A DNA stretch of 64,000 nucleotides from Streptomyces alanosinicus. Lineage in GTDB: Bacteria > Actinomycetota > Actinomycetes > Streptomycetales > Streptomycetaceae. This document shows, piece by piece, positions 9,828 through 18,895 of the stretch. The translations under genes were made by a program, and so were the position numbers. Position 1 is the first letter of the stretch; every line of letters begins with the position of its first letter. The notes beneath the pieces are model-generated. The model did no database searches, had not been told where the DNA came from, and worked only from the letters and a program-made list of their open reading frames with translations. The stretch lies in assembly GCF_014650595.1 (NCBI RefSeq), contig NZ_BMVG01000011.1, positions 62,001 through 126,000 on the forward strand, written 5' to 3'.

Positions 9828-12133
9828 GGCGCTGTCGCACTCCCCGCCGTCGAGGCGACCCGCTCCGGCGGGCCGGCTGCCACGATCCGCCCGCCCCGGT
9901 CACCCCCGCCGGGGCCCAGGTCGATGACCCAGTCCGCGCCCGCGACCACCGTCATGTCGTGCTCGACGACCACGACCGTGTGCCCGGCGTCGACCAGCCC
10001 GTGCAGCCGGTCCATCAGCACCTCCACGTCGGCGGGGTGCAGCCCGGTCGTCGGTTCGTCCAGCAGATAGAGGGTGTGGCCGCGCCGGCCGCGCTGCAGC
10101 TCGCTCGCCAGCTTGATCCGCTGGGCCTCGCCGCCGGACAGCTCGGTCGCCGGCTGCCCGAGCCGCAGATAGCCGAGGCCGACGTCGAGCAGGGTGCGCA
10201 GACTGCGGGCGGCGGCCGGGATGTCGGCGAAGAAGTCCGCCGCGGCCTCCACGGTCAGATCGAGCACCTCGGCGATGTTCCGCTCCCGGTACGCCACGTG
10301 CAGCGTCTCGGGGTTGTAGCGGGCACCGCCGCAGTCCGGGCAGGGCGCGTACGTGCTCGGCAGGAACAGCAGCTCCACGCTGACGAACCCCTCGCCCTGA
10401 CAGGTCTCGCAGCGCCCTCCGGCCACGTTGAAGGAGAAGCGGCCGACCCCGTATCCGCGTGCCGCCGCCTCCTCGGTGCCGGCGAACACCTTGCGGACGA
10501 CGTCGAACAGGCCGGTGTAGGTGGCCAGATTGGAGCGCGGGGTGCGCCCGATCGGCCGCTGGTCGACCCGCACCAGCCGGTCCACCCCCGGCGGCTCCTG
10601 CTCCAGCGCGCCGATCAGCGTGGACTTTCCCGATCCGGAGACCCCGGTGACGGCGGTGAACGCGCCGAGCGGGAACTCGGCCGTCACCCCGCGCAGGTTG
10701 TGCCGGGTCACCGGCCCCACCGTCAACCAGCCGCGCGGCACGCGGACTTCACGCGCCGGACCGGGCGACTCGTCGAAGAGGAACGCGGCCGTCGCCGACT
10801 CCGCCACCGACGCCAGCTCGGCAGGCGGCCCGCTGTACAGCACACGTCCGCCGTGCTCGCCCGCGCCGGGGCCGACGTCCACCAGCCAGTCGGCGCCGCG
10901 CACCACCTCCAGGTGATGCTCCACCACGAACACCGAGTTACCCGCGGCCTTCAGCCGGTCCAGCACCGTCAGCAGGGCCTCGGTGTCCGCCGGATGCAGG
11001 CCGGCGGACGGCTCGTCCAGCACGTACACCACACCGAACAGCCCGGACCGCAACTGCGTGGCGAGTCGCAGCCGTTGCAGCTCGCCCGTGGACAGCGTCG
11101 GGGTGGAGCGGTCCAGGCTCAGATAGCCGAGGCCCAGCTCGACCACGGGCGCGATCCGGGACTTCAGATCCCCGGTGAGGACCCGGGCGGTCTCGTCGCC
11201 GCCGTCGAGCAGCCCGGCGAGGTCGGTCAGCGCCAGCGCGGCCAGTTCGGCGATGGTCCGGCCGCCGAAGGTCACCGCGAGCGCCTCGGGCCGCAGCCGG
11301 CTGCCCGCGCACACCGGACAGGGCGCGCTGGTCAGAAACCGCTCCGCCTTCGCCCGCAGCGACGCTGACCTGGTGTCCGAGAACGTCTTGAGCACATAGC
11401 GCCGGGCGCTCATGTACGTGCCCTGGTACGGCCGTTGGATGCGGTCCGCGTCCCGGACCGGATGCACGGTGACGACCGGCTGCTCGTCCGTGAACAGGAT
11501 CCACTCCCGCGCCTTCGCGGGCAGCTCGCGCCAGGGCCGGTCCACGTCGTGGCCGAGCGTGTCGAGGATGTCCCGCAGGTTCTTGCCCTGCCAGGCGCCG
11601 GGCCAGGCGGCGATGGCGCCCTCACGGATGGACAGCGCGGGATCCGGGACCAGCAACTCCTCGGCGGTGTCGTGCACGTGGCCCAGGCCATGGCACTGCG
11701 GGCACGCGCCGGCCGCCGTGTTCGGCGAGAACGCGTCCGAATCGAGCCGCCGCGCCCCCGGAGGATACGTTCCGGCACGGGAGAACAGCATGCGCAGCGA
11801 GTTGGAGAGATTGGTGACCGTGCCGACCGAGGAGCGGGAGGTGGGGGCCGCGCGGCGCTGCTGCAGCGACACCGCCGGCGGCAGTCCGCTGATCTCACCG
11901 ACCTTGGGCGCCCCGACCTGGTGGATCAGCCGGCGCGCGTACGGCGCGACCGACTCGAAGTACCGCCGCTGCGCCTCGGCGTAGATCGTGCCGAACGCCA
12001 GGGAGGACTTCCCCGAGCCGGACACGCCGGTGAACACGGCCAGGGCGTCGCGGGGGATGTCGACGTCGACGCCTTTGAGATTGTGCTCGCGCGCGCCGCG
12101 GACGCGGACGTACTGGTCCTGAGGGCTGTGCAT
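9803..12133 (-). CDS. UvrA-like excinuclease ATPase (UvrA2-type)
   Basis: 776 residues, shorter than housekeeping UvrA (about 950). Two ABC ATPase modules are visible: Walker A GVSGSGKSSLAFG near the N-terminus and GVSGSGKSTLIG in the second half, each with an ABC signature (LSTGELQRLRLA, LSGGEAQRIKLA). Zinc-finger cysteines are present (CPQCHG, CPVCAG, CETCQGEGF and CPDCGG). The segment after the first Walker A is short, consistent with loss of the UvrB-interaction domain seen in UvrA2/drug-tolerance homologues. It probably binds modified DNA or confers tolerance to a DNA-binding compound; an alternative is a cryptic repair paralogue. It may be co-transcribed with the two genes upstream on this strand. 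Confidence 0.85.
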   Translation of the reverse strand: MHSPQDQYVRVRGAREHNLKGVDVDIPRDALAVFTGVSGSGKSSLAFGTIYAEAQRRYFESVAPYARRLIHQVGAPKVGEISGLPPAVSLQQRRAAPTSRSSVGTVTNLSNSLRMLFSRAGTYPPGARRLDSDAFSPNTAAGACPQCHGLGHVHDTAEELLVPDPALSIREGAIAAWPGAWQGKNLRDILDTLGHDVDRPWRELPAKAREWILFTDEQPVVTVHPVRDADRIQRPYQGTYMSARRYVLKTFSDTRSASLRAKAERFLTSAPCPVCAGSRLRPEALAVTFGGRTIAELAALALTDLAGLLDGGDETARVLTGDLKSRIAPVVELGLGYLSLDRSTPTLSTGELQRLRLATQLRSGLFGVVYVLDEPSAGLHPADTEALLTVLDRLKAAGNSVFVVEHHLEVVRGADWLVDVGPGAGEHGGRVLYSGPPAELASVAESATAAFLFDESPGPAREVRVPRGWLTVGPVTRHNLRGVTAEFPLGAFTAVTGVSGSGKSTLIGALEQEPPGVDRLVRVDQRPIGRTPRSNLATYTGLFDVVRKVFAGTEEAAARGYGVGRFSFNVAGGRCETCQGEGFVSVELLFLPSTYAPCPDCGGARYNPETLHVAYRERNIAEVLDLTVEAAADFFADIPAAARSLRTLLDVGLGYLRLGQPATELSGGEAQRIKLASELQRGRRGHTLYLLDEPTTGLHPADVEVLMDRLHGLVDAGHTVVVVEHDMTVVAGADWVIDLGPGGGDRGGRIVAAGPPERVASTAGSATAPYLARVMP

Positions 12134-12165
12134 AGGCGCACAACTCTATCCGCGCCCGTGGGCCG

Positions 12166-12354
12166 CTACTGCGGAGGGTTGTCCTGGCGATTGCGGTCGA
12201 TGAACTCGTCCGCCGACTTCTGCGCGGTGTCCACCTGGGAGCGGTACGTGCCCTGGGTCCGCTCGTCGATCATGTCGCCTGCCTTGTCGACGCCCTGCTT
12301 GGCCTGGTCCTCGTGGCCCTTGAGCATCTGCTTCAGCTTGTCCATCACGGACAT
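12166..12354 (-). CDS. Small antitoxin-like protein (Rv0909/MT0933 family)
   Basis: 62 residues, highly charged, helical and Lys/Asp/Gln-rich (MDKLKQMLKGHEDQAKQG... ending RNRQDNPPQ). It resembles the MT0933 antitoxin family. The ATG at 12354 was chosen because AGGAGGG lies at ideal spacing; a second ATG nine bases on is possible. No toxin partner adjoins it: the neighbours are a luciferase-like oxidoreductase and the UvrA-like gene. A stress-induced CsbD-like role is the main alternative. Confidence 0.7.
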   Translation of the reverse strand: MSVMDKLKQMLKGHEDQAKQGVDKAGDMIDERTQGTYRSQVDTAQKSADEFIDRNRQDNPPQ

Positions 12355-12428
12355 GGCAGCCCTCCTCATCGCTTGAGGCTTCCCCTCCCAGGGTCACCGC
12401 CCCGGCGACCGTGCGCATCTCGGAGCCG

Positions 12429-13436
12429 TCAGCGTCCCGGCGTGACCAGCGCGGCGAGCCGGCGGAAGGAGTCCAGCAGGGCCGTACGGTCATGGCTGCT
12501 GGTGGTGACCAGGACCTCGTCGGCGCCCGTTTCCTTCAGCACCGTCTCCAGCTCGTGGGCGACCCGGTCCGCGGTGCCGGCGATGTGCCCGGCGAGCCCG
12601 GACTCGTACAAGTCCCGCTCCTTCGCGGTCATCGGGCGGGTCTCGATCTCCTCGGCGGGGGCCAGCGGCGGGAAGGTGCCATGGGTGCGCGCGTACGCCA
12701 TCGACCAGGCCTCCGGGACCAGCAGCCGGCGCGCCTCCTGCTCGGTGCCGGCGACCGCGACCGTTCCCGAGATCACGACGTACGGCTCGGACGCCCAGGG
12801 GGAGGGGCGGAACAGCGAGCGGTACCGGTCGATGCCGCGCAGCATCTTCTCGCGGCCGCGCAGATCACCGATCACCATCGGCAGCCCCGCGCGGGCCGCG
12901 ATCTGCGCGCCCTCGCCCATGGCCAGCACGAACGGCGGCACCCGCAGTCCCTCGGCGGGCCGTGCCCGCACCCCGGTCGGCGAGGTGCCCGCGAACCAGC
13001 CGAGCAGCTCGCCGAGCTGAGCCGCGAAGTCCCCGGCGTCGTCCTTGTCCCGGCCCAGGGCCTTGCGCACCCCGTCGGTGAAGCCGACGGACCGCCCGAG
13101 ACCCATGTCGATCCGGCCCGGGAACAGGGACTCCAGGACGCCGAACTGCTCGGCGACGACCAGCGGTCGGTGATTGGGCAGCATCACCCCGCCGGTGCCG
13201 ACCCGGATCGTGCGGGTGGCCGCGGCGACCGCCGCGGCGAGCACGGTCGGCGCGGACCCGGCGACGCCCGGCACACCGTGGTGCTCGGACACCCAGAGAC
13301 GGTGATAGCCGAGCGCCTCCGCCTCCCGGGCCAGCGCGACGGTGTCCCGCAGGGCCTCGGCGGGCGGATGCCCCTCGCGGGTGCGCGAGCGGTCGAGGAG
13401 GGAGAACCGGGTCCGGGCGATCACTGTGCTGCTCAC
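12429..13436 (-). CDS. LLM-class flavin-dependent oxidoreductase
   Basis: 335 residues with the luciferase-like TIM-barrel signatures: EAEALGYHRLWVSEHHGVPG near residues 38-57, RIRVGTGGVMLPNHRP-like cofactor loop, and LGRSVGFTDG. It belongs to the MsnO8-type subgroup of F420/FMN-dependent monooxygenases. The substrate is unknown. The gene is divergent from the HAD phosphatase gene and leads a possible minus-strand run with the small antitoxin-like gene and the UvrA-like gene. Confidence 0.88.
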   Translation of the reverse strand: MSSTVIARTRFSLLDRSRTREGHPPAEALRDTVALAREAEALGYHRLWVSEHHGVPGVAGSAPTVLAAAVAAATRTIRVGTGGVMLPNHRPLVVAEQFGVLESLFPGRIDMGLGRSVGFTDGVRKALGRDKDDAGDFAAQLGELLGWFAGTSPTGVRARPAEGLRVPPFVLAMGEGAQIAARAGLPMVIGDLRGREKMLRGIDRYRSLFRPSPWASEPYVVISGTVAVAGTEQEARRLLVPEAWSMAYARTHGTFPPLAPAEEIETRPMTAKERDLYESGLAGHIAGTADRVAHELETVLKETGADEVLVTTSSHDRTALLDSFRRLAALVTPGR

Positions 13437-13558
13437 GCAGGGTTCAACGCCCTGACGGGCGGGGGATTCCCGGTCACCCGGTGTCAGGACCCGGCCACCG
13501 GCCGCCGCCCCCGTACGGCGCCTGACCGAGCTGCCCCGCGCCTGGCTAAGGTGACCCC

Positions 13559-14050
13559 GTGACCGACAGCAAGCAGCGTCCGCTCGCCGTGTTCGACCTC
13601 GACAACACCCTGGCCGACACCGGGCATCGGCAGCACTTCCTCGAAGCCCGGCCGAGGGACTGGGCCGGGTTCTTCGCCGCCGCGCCCGTGGACCCGCCGC
13701 TCGCCGAGGGCGTCGCGCTGGCCGTGGAGAGCGCCGGCGCCTGCGAGATCGTCTATCTCACCGGCCGCCCCGAACGATGCCGGCGCGACACGCTGGACTG
13801 GCTCGCCGCGCACGGGTTGCCCGAGGGGCGGGTGCACATGCGGGGCAATGCCGACCGCAGGCCCGCCCGGTTCACCAAGCTGGAGATCCTCCGCCGGCTC
13901 GCCCGGGACCGCGAGATCCGGGTCCTCGTGGACGACGACGAACTCGTCTGCGACGACGCCGAACGCGCCGGGTTCCGCGTCGTACGGGCCCGCTGGGCCG
14001 CGAAGTCCGAGGCCCTTCAGGAGGCGCAGGAGCGGGAGGGCCGTACCTGA
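13559..14050 (+). CDS. HAD-superfamily phosphatase-like protein
   Basis: 163 residues starting at GTG 13559. Motif I is FDLDNTLADT (nucleophile and acid Asp), motif II is the Thr in YLTGRPE, a Lys is available in KLEILRRLA, and motif IV is LVDDDEL. All four HAD catalytic positions are therefore present. The size and motif spacing resemble polynucleotide 5'-kinase-type C-terminal phosphatases. The physiological substrate cannot be told from sequence. A start codon further downstream would remove motif I. Confidence 0.82.
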   Translation: MTDSKQRPLAVFDLDNTLADTGHRQHFLEARPRDWAGFFAAAPVDPPLAEGVALAVESAGACEIVYLTGRPERCRRDTLDWLAAHGLPEGRVHMRGNADRRPARFTKLEILRRLARDREIRVLVDDDELVCDDAERAGFRVVRARWAAKSEALQEAQEREGRT

Positions 14051-14107
14051 CGCCGGTGGCAGGTACGGCGCTCGTCGTGGAGGCGCCAAAGACGCCGAGC
14101 GGCCGGG

Positions 14108-14323
14108 TCAGTCCCCGTCCTCGATACGGAAGCCCACCTTCAGCCCCACCTGGTAGTGCTCGATCCGCCCGTTCTCGATCTGGCCGCGGACCTGGGTCAC
14201 CTCGAACCAGTCCAGGTTGCGCACGGTCTGGTCGGCGCGCGCGATGCCGTTGCGGATGGCCTGGTCGATGCCCTCGTGCGAGGTGCCGACGATCTCGGTG
14301 ACCCGGTAGGTGTGGTTCGACAT
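14108..14323 (-). CDS. Dodecin
   Basis: 71 residues, matching the dodecin family end to end (MSNHTYRVTEIVGTS, DQAIRNGIARA, NLDWFEVTQVRG, YQVGLKVGFRIED). Dodecins assemble into dodecameric shells that store FMN or riboflavin. The Trp in NLDWFEV is the residue that stacks on the flavin. The start has a good site (GAGAGGAGC). It is divergent from the sugar-binding lipoprotein gene and convergent with the HAD gene. Confidence 0.93.
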   Translation of the reverse strand: MSNHTYRVTEIVGTSHEGIDQAIRNGIARADQTVRNLDWFEVTQVRGQIENGRIEHYQVGLKVGFRIEDGD

Positions 14324-14422
14324 GAGGGTGCTCCTCTCGTTGCACGCCGTACTCCACCGTGCCCCATCCCCGCTCCGCCCGCACGGTGTCCCGCAGATAC
14401 CGGGGCAGCCCTTGACCTCTGC

Positions 14423-14438
14423 ATTGGTCCATACCAAA
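14423..14438. promoter_or_regulatory. DasR/GntR-like operator upstream of the binding-protein gene
   Basis: ATTGGTCCATACCAAA carries TTGGT/ACCAA arms and matches the DasR 'dre' consensus (ACTGGTCTAGACCACT, from memory) at 11 of 16 positions, including the TGGTC and ACCA cores. A -35-like TTGACC at 14412-14417 lies immediately upstream, so a bound repressor would cover the promoter. The target would be the lipoprotein gene starting at 14532. Regulation by DasR itself is inference. Confidence 0.5.
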
Positions 14439-14531
14439 ATCCAGCACACCCGTACGAGCCGTGCCGCTCGTCCCCCCACGTCGGGCCCCCACCCCTGTCC
14501 GCACCCCCTGCCAGACAGAACAGGACCCCTC

Positions 14532-15785
14532 GTGAGACGTCGTCTGCTCGCCCTCGTGTGTGTCACCGGTTCCCTCCTGAGCGCCTGCGGGATGCTCCCG
14601 GGCGCGCACGAGCGCACGACCGTCACCGTGTGGGTGATGAAGGACAGCGCGTCCAAGGACTTTCTCCGGCGCTTCACCGAGGACTTCGAACGCACCCACA
14701 AGGACCTGCGCCTCGACATCCGCGTCCAGGACTGGACCGGCATCGTCGACAAGGTCCGCAAGGCCCTCAAGGGCGACTCCGGCGACGGACCCGACGTCAT
14801 CGAGGTCGGCAACACCCAGGTGCCGCTCTACGCGGACGGCGGCCGGCTCGCCGACCTCACCCTGGAGTCGATGCGCGACTGGGATCAGGACGCCTGGCTG
14901 CCCGCGCTCGCCGAGCCCGGCAGGGACGGCAACGCGCAGTACGGCATCCCCTGGTACGCGGCGAACCGCGTCGTCATCTACCGCAAGGACCTGTTCGAGG
15001 CGGCCGGCCTCACCCGGGTGCCGCGGACCCGCGCGGAGTGGCTGGCCGACACCCGGCAGCTCAACTCCCATGGCAACCAGGGCATTTACCTCGCCGGACA
15101 GGACTGGTACACGCTCTCGGGGTTCATCTGGGACGAGGGCGGCGACCTCGCCCAGCGGAAGGACTACAAGTGGAAGGGCACCCTCGACGCCCCGGCCGCG
15201 CTGCGCGGCATGGACTTCTACCGGCGGCTGCAGGCGCTGGGCGCGGGACCGGCGGGCGCCGACGAGGAACATCCGCCCCAGGCCGGGGTGTTCGCCGGCG
15301 GCAAGGTGGCGCAGATCGTCGCCGTACCGGGGCTCGCCCGGTCGATCGTGCGGCAGAACCCGGGCCTGCAGGGCAAGCTGGGCTTCTTCCCCGTGCCGGG
15401 AAAGAGCGCCGCGCGGCCCGGCACCGTGTTCACCGGCGGCTCCGACCTCGTCGTCCCCGGCAACACCAAGGACCAGTTCGCCGCCACCGCCGTCGTCGGG
15501 GCGCTCACCGGAGCACAGTGGGACACCGAACTCGCCCGCACCATGAACTATGTGCCCAACAAGACCGCGCTGGCACGCGCCGTCGCGGGTGAGGAGGGGA
15601 TCGCCGCCATGGCCGCGGGCGCGGCACACGGCCGGGCGACCCCCAGCACCCCTCAGTGGGCCGACGTCGAGGCCGACAACCCGGTCAAGGAGTACATGAC
15701 CCGGGTGCTGGACGGAGCCGACCCGGCGGCCGAGGCCCGTCGGGCCTCGGCCAGGATCACCGAGCAGCTCACCCCGGACGTCTGA
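14532..15785 (+). CDS. Extracellular sugar-binding lipoprotein (ABC importer component)
   Basis: 417 residues. A lipoprotein signal peptide with lipobox LLSAC (Cys at residue 19) indicates attachment to the outer face of the membrane. The mature part is a family 1 solute-binding protein (VTVWVMKDSAS, GDGPDVIEVGNTQ, YGIPWYAANRVVIYRKDL). GTG 14532 is the start because it places the signal peptide directly after it, although the frame is open upstream. No permease or ATPase gene adjoins, so it must share transport partners encoded elsewhere, possibly with MsiK as ATPase. The operator-like site upstream suggests amino-sugar-linked control. It converges on egtD with a 1-bp gap. Confidence 0.88.
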   Translation: MRRRLLALVCVTGSLLSACGMLPGAHERTTVTVWVMKDSASKDFLRRFTEDFERTHKDLRLDIRVQDWTGIVDKVRKALKGDSGDGPDVIEVGNTQVPLYADGGRLADLTLESMRDWDQDAWLPALAEPGRDGNAQYGIPWYAANRVVIYRKDLFEAAGLTRVPRTRAEWLADTRQLNSHGNQGIYLAGQDWYTLSGFIWDEGGDLAQRKDYKWKGTLDAPAALRGMDFYRRLQALGAGPAGADEEHPPQAGVFAGGKVAQIVAVPGLARSIVRQNPGLQGKLGFFPVPGKSAARPGTVFTGGSDLVVPGNTKDQFAATAVVGALTGAQWDTELARTMNYVPNKTALARAVAGEEGIAAMAAGAAHGRATPSTPQWADVEADNPVKEYMTRVLDGADPAAEARRASARITEQLTPDV

Positions 15786-15786
15786 C

Positions 15787-16746
15787 TCAGCGCACCACGC
15801 TCAGAGACAGCGCGAAGCGGTCCTGCGCGTCCGTCCACCAGTGGGTCAACTCCAGGTCGGCGGCGGCCAGTTCGGCGCTCACTCCGTCCTTGCGGAACTT
15901 GGCCGACACCTCGGTGCGCATCTCCTCGCCCGCCGCGAAGTCCACGGCGAGATCCAGGGCGGGGACCTTCACGGTCTGCGCGACCCGCGAGCGCAGCCGC
16001 ATCTCGATCCACTCCTGCCCGGCGTCCCACAGCGCCACGTGGTCGAAGGCGTCCGGGTCGAAGTCGGCCCCGAGTTCACGGTCGACGACGGCCAGCACGT
16101 TCTTGTTGAACGCGGCCGTCACCCCGGCCGCGTCGTCGTACGCCCGGACCAGCACCCGCTCGTCCTTGACCAGGTCGGTGCCGAGCAGCAGCCCGTCGCC
16201 GGGCGCGAGCAGCGAGCGCACGGAGGACAGGAACTTCGCCCGCTCGTCCGGCAGCAGATTGCCGATCGTGCCGCCGAGGAACGCCACCAGCCGGGGACCG
16301 GGGGTGGCGGGCAGGGCGAGCGGGGCCGTGAAGTCGGCGATCAGCGCATGGACTTCGAGCTCCGGGCGGGCCTCGACAAGGGCCTGCCCGGCCTGGGTGA
16401 GCGCGCTCTCGCTGACGTCGACGGGGACGTACACGGAGGGCATGAGCGCGTCGAGGAGATAGCGGGTCTTCTCCGAGGAGCCCGAGCCGAGTTCGATCAG
16501 CGTCCGGGCACCGCTGGCCGCGGTGATCTCACCGGACCGGGTGGCGAGGATCTCCCGCTCGGCACGGGTGGGGTAGTACTCGGGCAGTTCGGTGATCTGC
16601 TCGAACAGGTCGCTGCCGCGCGCGTCGTAGAACCACTTGGGCGGCAGCCACTTGGGCTGGACGGTCAGGCCGTGCCGGACGTCGGCGCGCAGCGCGGCGT
16701 CGGTCGCGTCCTCGGGGAGGGTGCGGGTGACAAGCAGGGGGCTCAC
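15787..16746 (-). CDS. egtD: L-histidine N-alpha-methyltransferase
   Basis: 319 residues. It transfers three methyl groups from S-adenosylmethionine to histidine, giving hercynine, the first step of ergothioneine synthesis. The SAM-binding region LIELGSGSSEKTRYLLDAL and FLGGTIGNLLP are typical, as is the N-terminal PKWLPPKWFYDARGSDLFE segment, named here as KWFYDARGSDLFEQITELP. The GTG start overlaps the egtC stop (GTGA), and a GGAG site lies inside the egtC 3' end. It is the last gene of the egtABCD operon. Confidence 0.95.
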   Translation of the reverse strand: MSPLLVTRTLPEDATDAALRADVRHGLTVQPKWLPPKWFYDARGSDLFEQITELPEYYPTRAEREILATRSGEITAASGARTLIELGSGSSEKTRYLLDALMPSVYVPVDVSESALTQAGQALVEARPELEVHALIADFTAPLALPATPGPRLVAFLGGTIGNLLPDERAKFLSSVRSLLAPGDGLLLGTDLVKDERVLVRAYDDAAGVTAAFNKNVLAVVDRELGADFDPDAFDHVALWDAGQEWIEMRLRSRVAQTVKVPALDLAVDFAAGEEMRTEVSAKFRKDGVSAELAAADLELTHWWTDAQDRFALSLSVVR

Positions 16747-17558
16747 GTACAGGGCTCCTTCGATGATGGGGGCGCCCCCGCTCGCGCGGAGTCGAGAGTG
16801 GGGGAGGACGCCGGACTCTCCAGCGGGGCGAGCAGCACGCCGGAGCGGCTCGCGGTGAGCACGGTGCGGTCGGGGACCTCCTGCCAGAGCGGGTCGTCGT
16901 CGTACGGCTCGGAGGCGACGACCGCGCTCAGGCCGGGCTCCGTGCGGAACCAGAGGCTGTCGCCCCAGGCCGTGGCGGCGATCGTCGCGCCGTCGGTCAA
17001 CAGCAGGTTGAGCCGGGAGGCCGGGGCCGCCCCCGCCAGCAGGCGCACTGTTTCCCCGAGGGCCCGGCCGGGTTCGTCCCCCGAACGCAGCCGGTGCAGG
17101 ACCAGCGCCCAGACGAACGCCGAGTCGGTACGGGCCTCCAGCGACAGCAGCTCCACCGGGGGCAGCCCGGACGCCAGCGGGGCCGCCGAGTCGGGCCAGC
17201 CCGCGACCGCGCCGTTGTGGCTGAACAGCCACCGCCCGGAGGCGAAGGGCGCCGCGGCCGCCTCGCCGTCCGCACCCGCGAGCGTCGCGTCCCGTACGGC
17301 GGCGAGCACGGCGCCGGAGCGCACCACCCGGGCCAGATCGGCGAAGGACAGGTCGGCCCAGACCGGCCCGGCCCGCCGGTAGCGCGCCGGGACGGGGTCG
17401 TCGGGGGCGTACCAGCCGACCCCGAACCCATCGGCGTTGACGGTGCCGTAGCGCTGCCGCCGGGGTGCCCATGACTGGCGCACCAGGCTGTGCTCGGGCT
17501 CCGCGAGAACGCGGCCGAGCGGCTCCTCGGGCCCCACATAGGCCAGATGACGGCACAT
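16743..17558 (-). CDS. egtC: Gamma-glutamyl-hercynylcysteine sulphoxide hydrolase
   Basis: 271 residues, a class II glutamine-amidotransferase-like fold. The N-terminal sequence MCRHLAYVG exposes Cys2, the nucleophile after removal of Met. The SHNGAV segment is part of the active site. It removes the gamma-glutamyl group from the sulphoxide made by EgtB. Its ATG overlaps the egtB stop by one base and its stop overlaps the egtD start by four bases. The C-terminal tail (about the last 20 residues, Pro/Ser-rich) looks unconserved. Confidence 0.94.
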   Translation of the reverse strand: MCRHLAYVGPEEPLGRVLAEPEHSLVRQSWAPRRQRYGTVNADGFGVGWYAPDDPVPARYRRAGPVWADLSFADLARVVRSGAVLAAVRDATLAGADGEAAAAPFASGRWLFSHNGAVAGWPDSAAPLASGLPPVELLSLEARTDSAFVWALVLHRLRSGDEPGRALGETVRLLAGAAPASRLNLLLTDGATIAATAWGDSLWFRTEPGLSAVVASEPYDDDPLWQEVPDRTVLTASRSGVLLAPLESPASSPTLDSARAGAPPSSKEPCT

Positions 17559-18895
17559 CAGACGGCCTCCGGGCGGGCGGTGCGGAACCCGGAGAAGATC
17601 TGCCGCCGGACCGGGTAGTCCCAGTTGCGGAACGTGCCCCGGCAGGCCACCGCGTCCACGGCGAACGAACCGCCGCGCAGCACCTTGTGCTCCGGGCCGA
17701 AGAACACCTCCGAGTACTCCTTGTACGGGAAGGCCCGGAAGCCCGGGTACGGCAGGAAGTCGCTCGCCGTCCACTCCCACACATCACCGATCAACTGGCG
17801 TACACCCAGCGGCGACTCACCCTTCGGGTAGCTGCCGGCGGGGGCGGGCCGAAGATGCCGCTGGCCCAGGTTGGCGTGCTCCGGGGCCGGGTCCGCGTCA
17901 CCCCACGGGTAGCGCGTCGAGCGGCCGGTGGCCGGGTCGTGCCGGGCGGCCTTCTCCCACTCGGTCTCGGTGGGCAGCCGGCGCCCGGCCCAGCGGGCAT
18001 AGGCGTCCGCCTCGTACCAGCACACGTGCAGCACCGGCTCGTCGGGCGGGACCGCCTCCGTCACCCCGAAGCGGCGGCGCAGCCACTGGTCGCCGTCGCG
18101 CCGCCAGTACAGCGGCGCCGTGATCGAGTGCCGGCGGATGTGCGCCCAGCCCTCCGGCGTCCACCAGCGCTCGGTGGTGTAGCCGCCGTCCTCGATGAAC
18201 GCCTGGTACGCCGCGTTCGTCACCGGAGTGGTGTCGATCCAGAACGGCGCCACCTCCCGGACGTGCGCCGGGCGTTCGTTGTCCAGCGCCCAGGGCTCGG
18301 CCGAGGTGCCCATCGTGAACGGGCCGCCGGGGACCAGGACTTCGGCCGGGCCGGTGAACAACGGGGCCGGCTCCGGGTCCGGGGCGGTCAGGGCCTGCGG
18401 GCCCGTTCTCAGCTGATGGGTGATCAACATGGTCTCGTCGTGCTGCTGTTCGTGCTGCGCGATCATCCCGAAGGCGAACCCGGCCTCGGTCAGCCGGGAG
18501 CCGTGGAAGTCCGCGCCCCCCAGCAGGTCCATGACCCGGCCGCGCACCTCGGCCGCGTAGTGGCGGGCCTCGGCGGGCGCCAGCAGCGGCAACGACGGCC
18601 GCTCGGCCCGTGGATGCTCGAAGGCGTCGTACAGGCGGTCTATCTCGGGCCGCATGGCGTCCCGGCCGCCGACCGCCCGCAGCAGCCACAGCTCCTCCTG
18701 GTTGCCGATGTGCGCGAGGTCCCACACCAGCGGGGACATCAACGGCGAGTGCTGGGCCGTGAGGTCCGGGTCCTCGACACAGCTGGTGAGCAGCGTGGTG
18801 CGGTCGCGGGCGGTGGTGAGCGACAGCAGCGCCCGCTCGCGCAGCGCCTCGGTGTCCGCCTCGGTCGTCGTGGTGTCGGTCTCGGGGGCGGTCAT
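17558..18895 (-). CDS. egtB: Hercynine oxygenase / iron-dependent sulphoxide synthase
   Basis: 445 residues. The N-terminal DinB-like domain supplies the iron ligands: H62 (DLAHIGNQEE) and the H-x3-H-x-E motif at H148, H152, E154 (HEQQHDE). The C-terminal half is a formylglycine-generating-enzyme-type sulphatase-modifying domain (GGPFTMG, WEKAARHDP, GDVWEWTASDF, VLRGGSF). It joins hercynine and gamma-glutamylcysteine with O2. The preference for gamma-glutamylcysteine fits the presence of egtA and egtC in the operon. It overlaps egtC by 1 bp and egtA by 4 bp. Confidence 0.95.
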   Translation of the reverse strand: MTAPETDTTTTEADTEALRERALLSLTTARDRTTLLTSCVEDPDLTAQHSPLMSPLVWDLAHIGNQEELWLLRAVGGRDAMRPEIDRLYDAFEHPRAERPSLPLLAPAEARHYAAEVRGRVMDLLGGADFHGSRLTEAGFAFGMIAQHEQQHDETMLITHQLRTGPQALTAPDPEPAPLFTGPAEVLVPGGPFTMGTSAEPWALDNERPAHVREVAPFWIDTTPVTNAAYQAFIEDGGYTTERWWTPEGWAHIRRHSITAPLYWRRDGDQWLRRRFGVTEAVPPDEPVLHVCWYEADAYARWAGRRLPTETEWEKAARHDPATGRSTRYPWGDADPAPEHANLGQRHLRPAPAGSYPKGESPLGVRQLIGDVWEWTASDFLPYPGFRAFPYKEYSEVFFGPEHKVLRGGSFAVDAVACRGTFRNWDYPVRRQIFSGFRTARPEAV

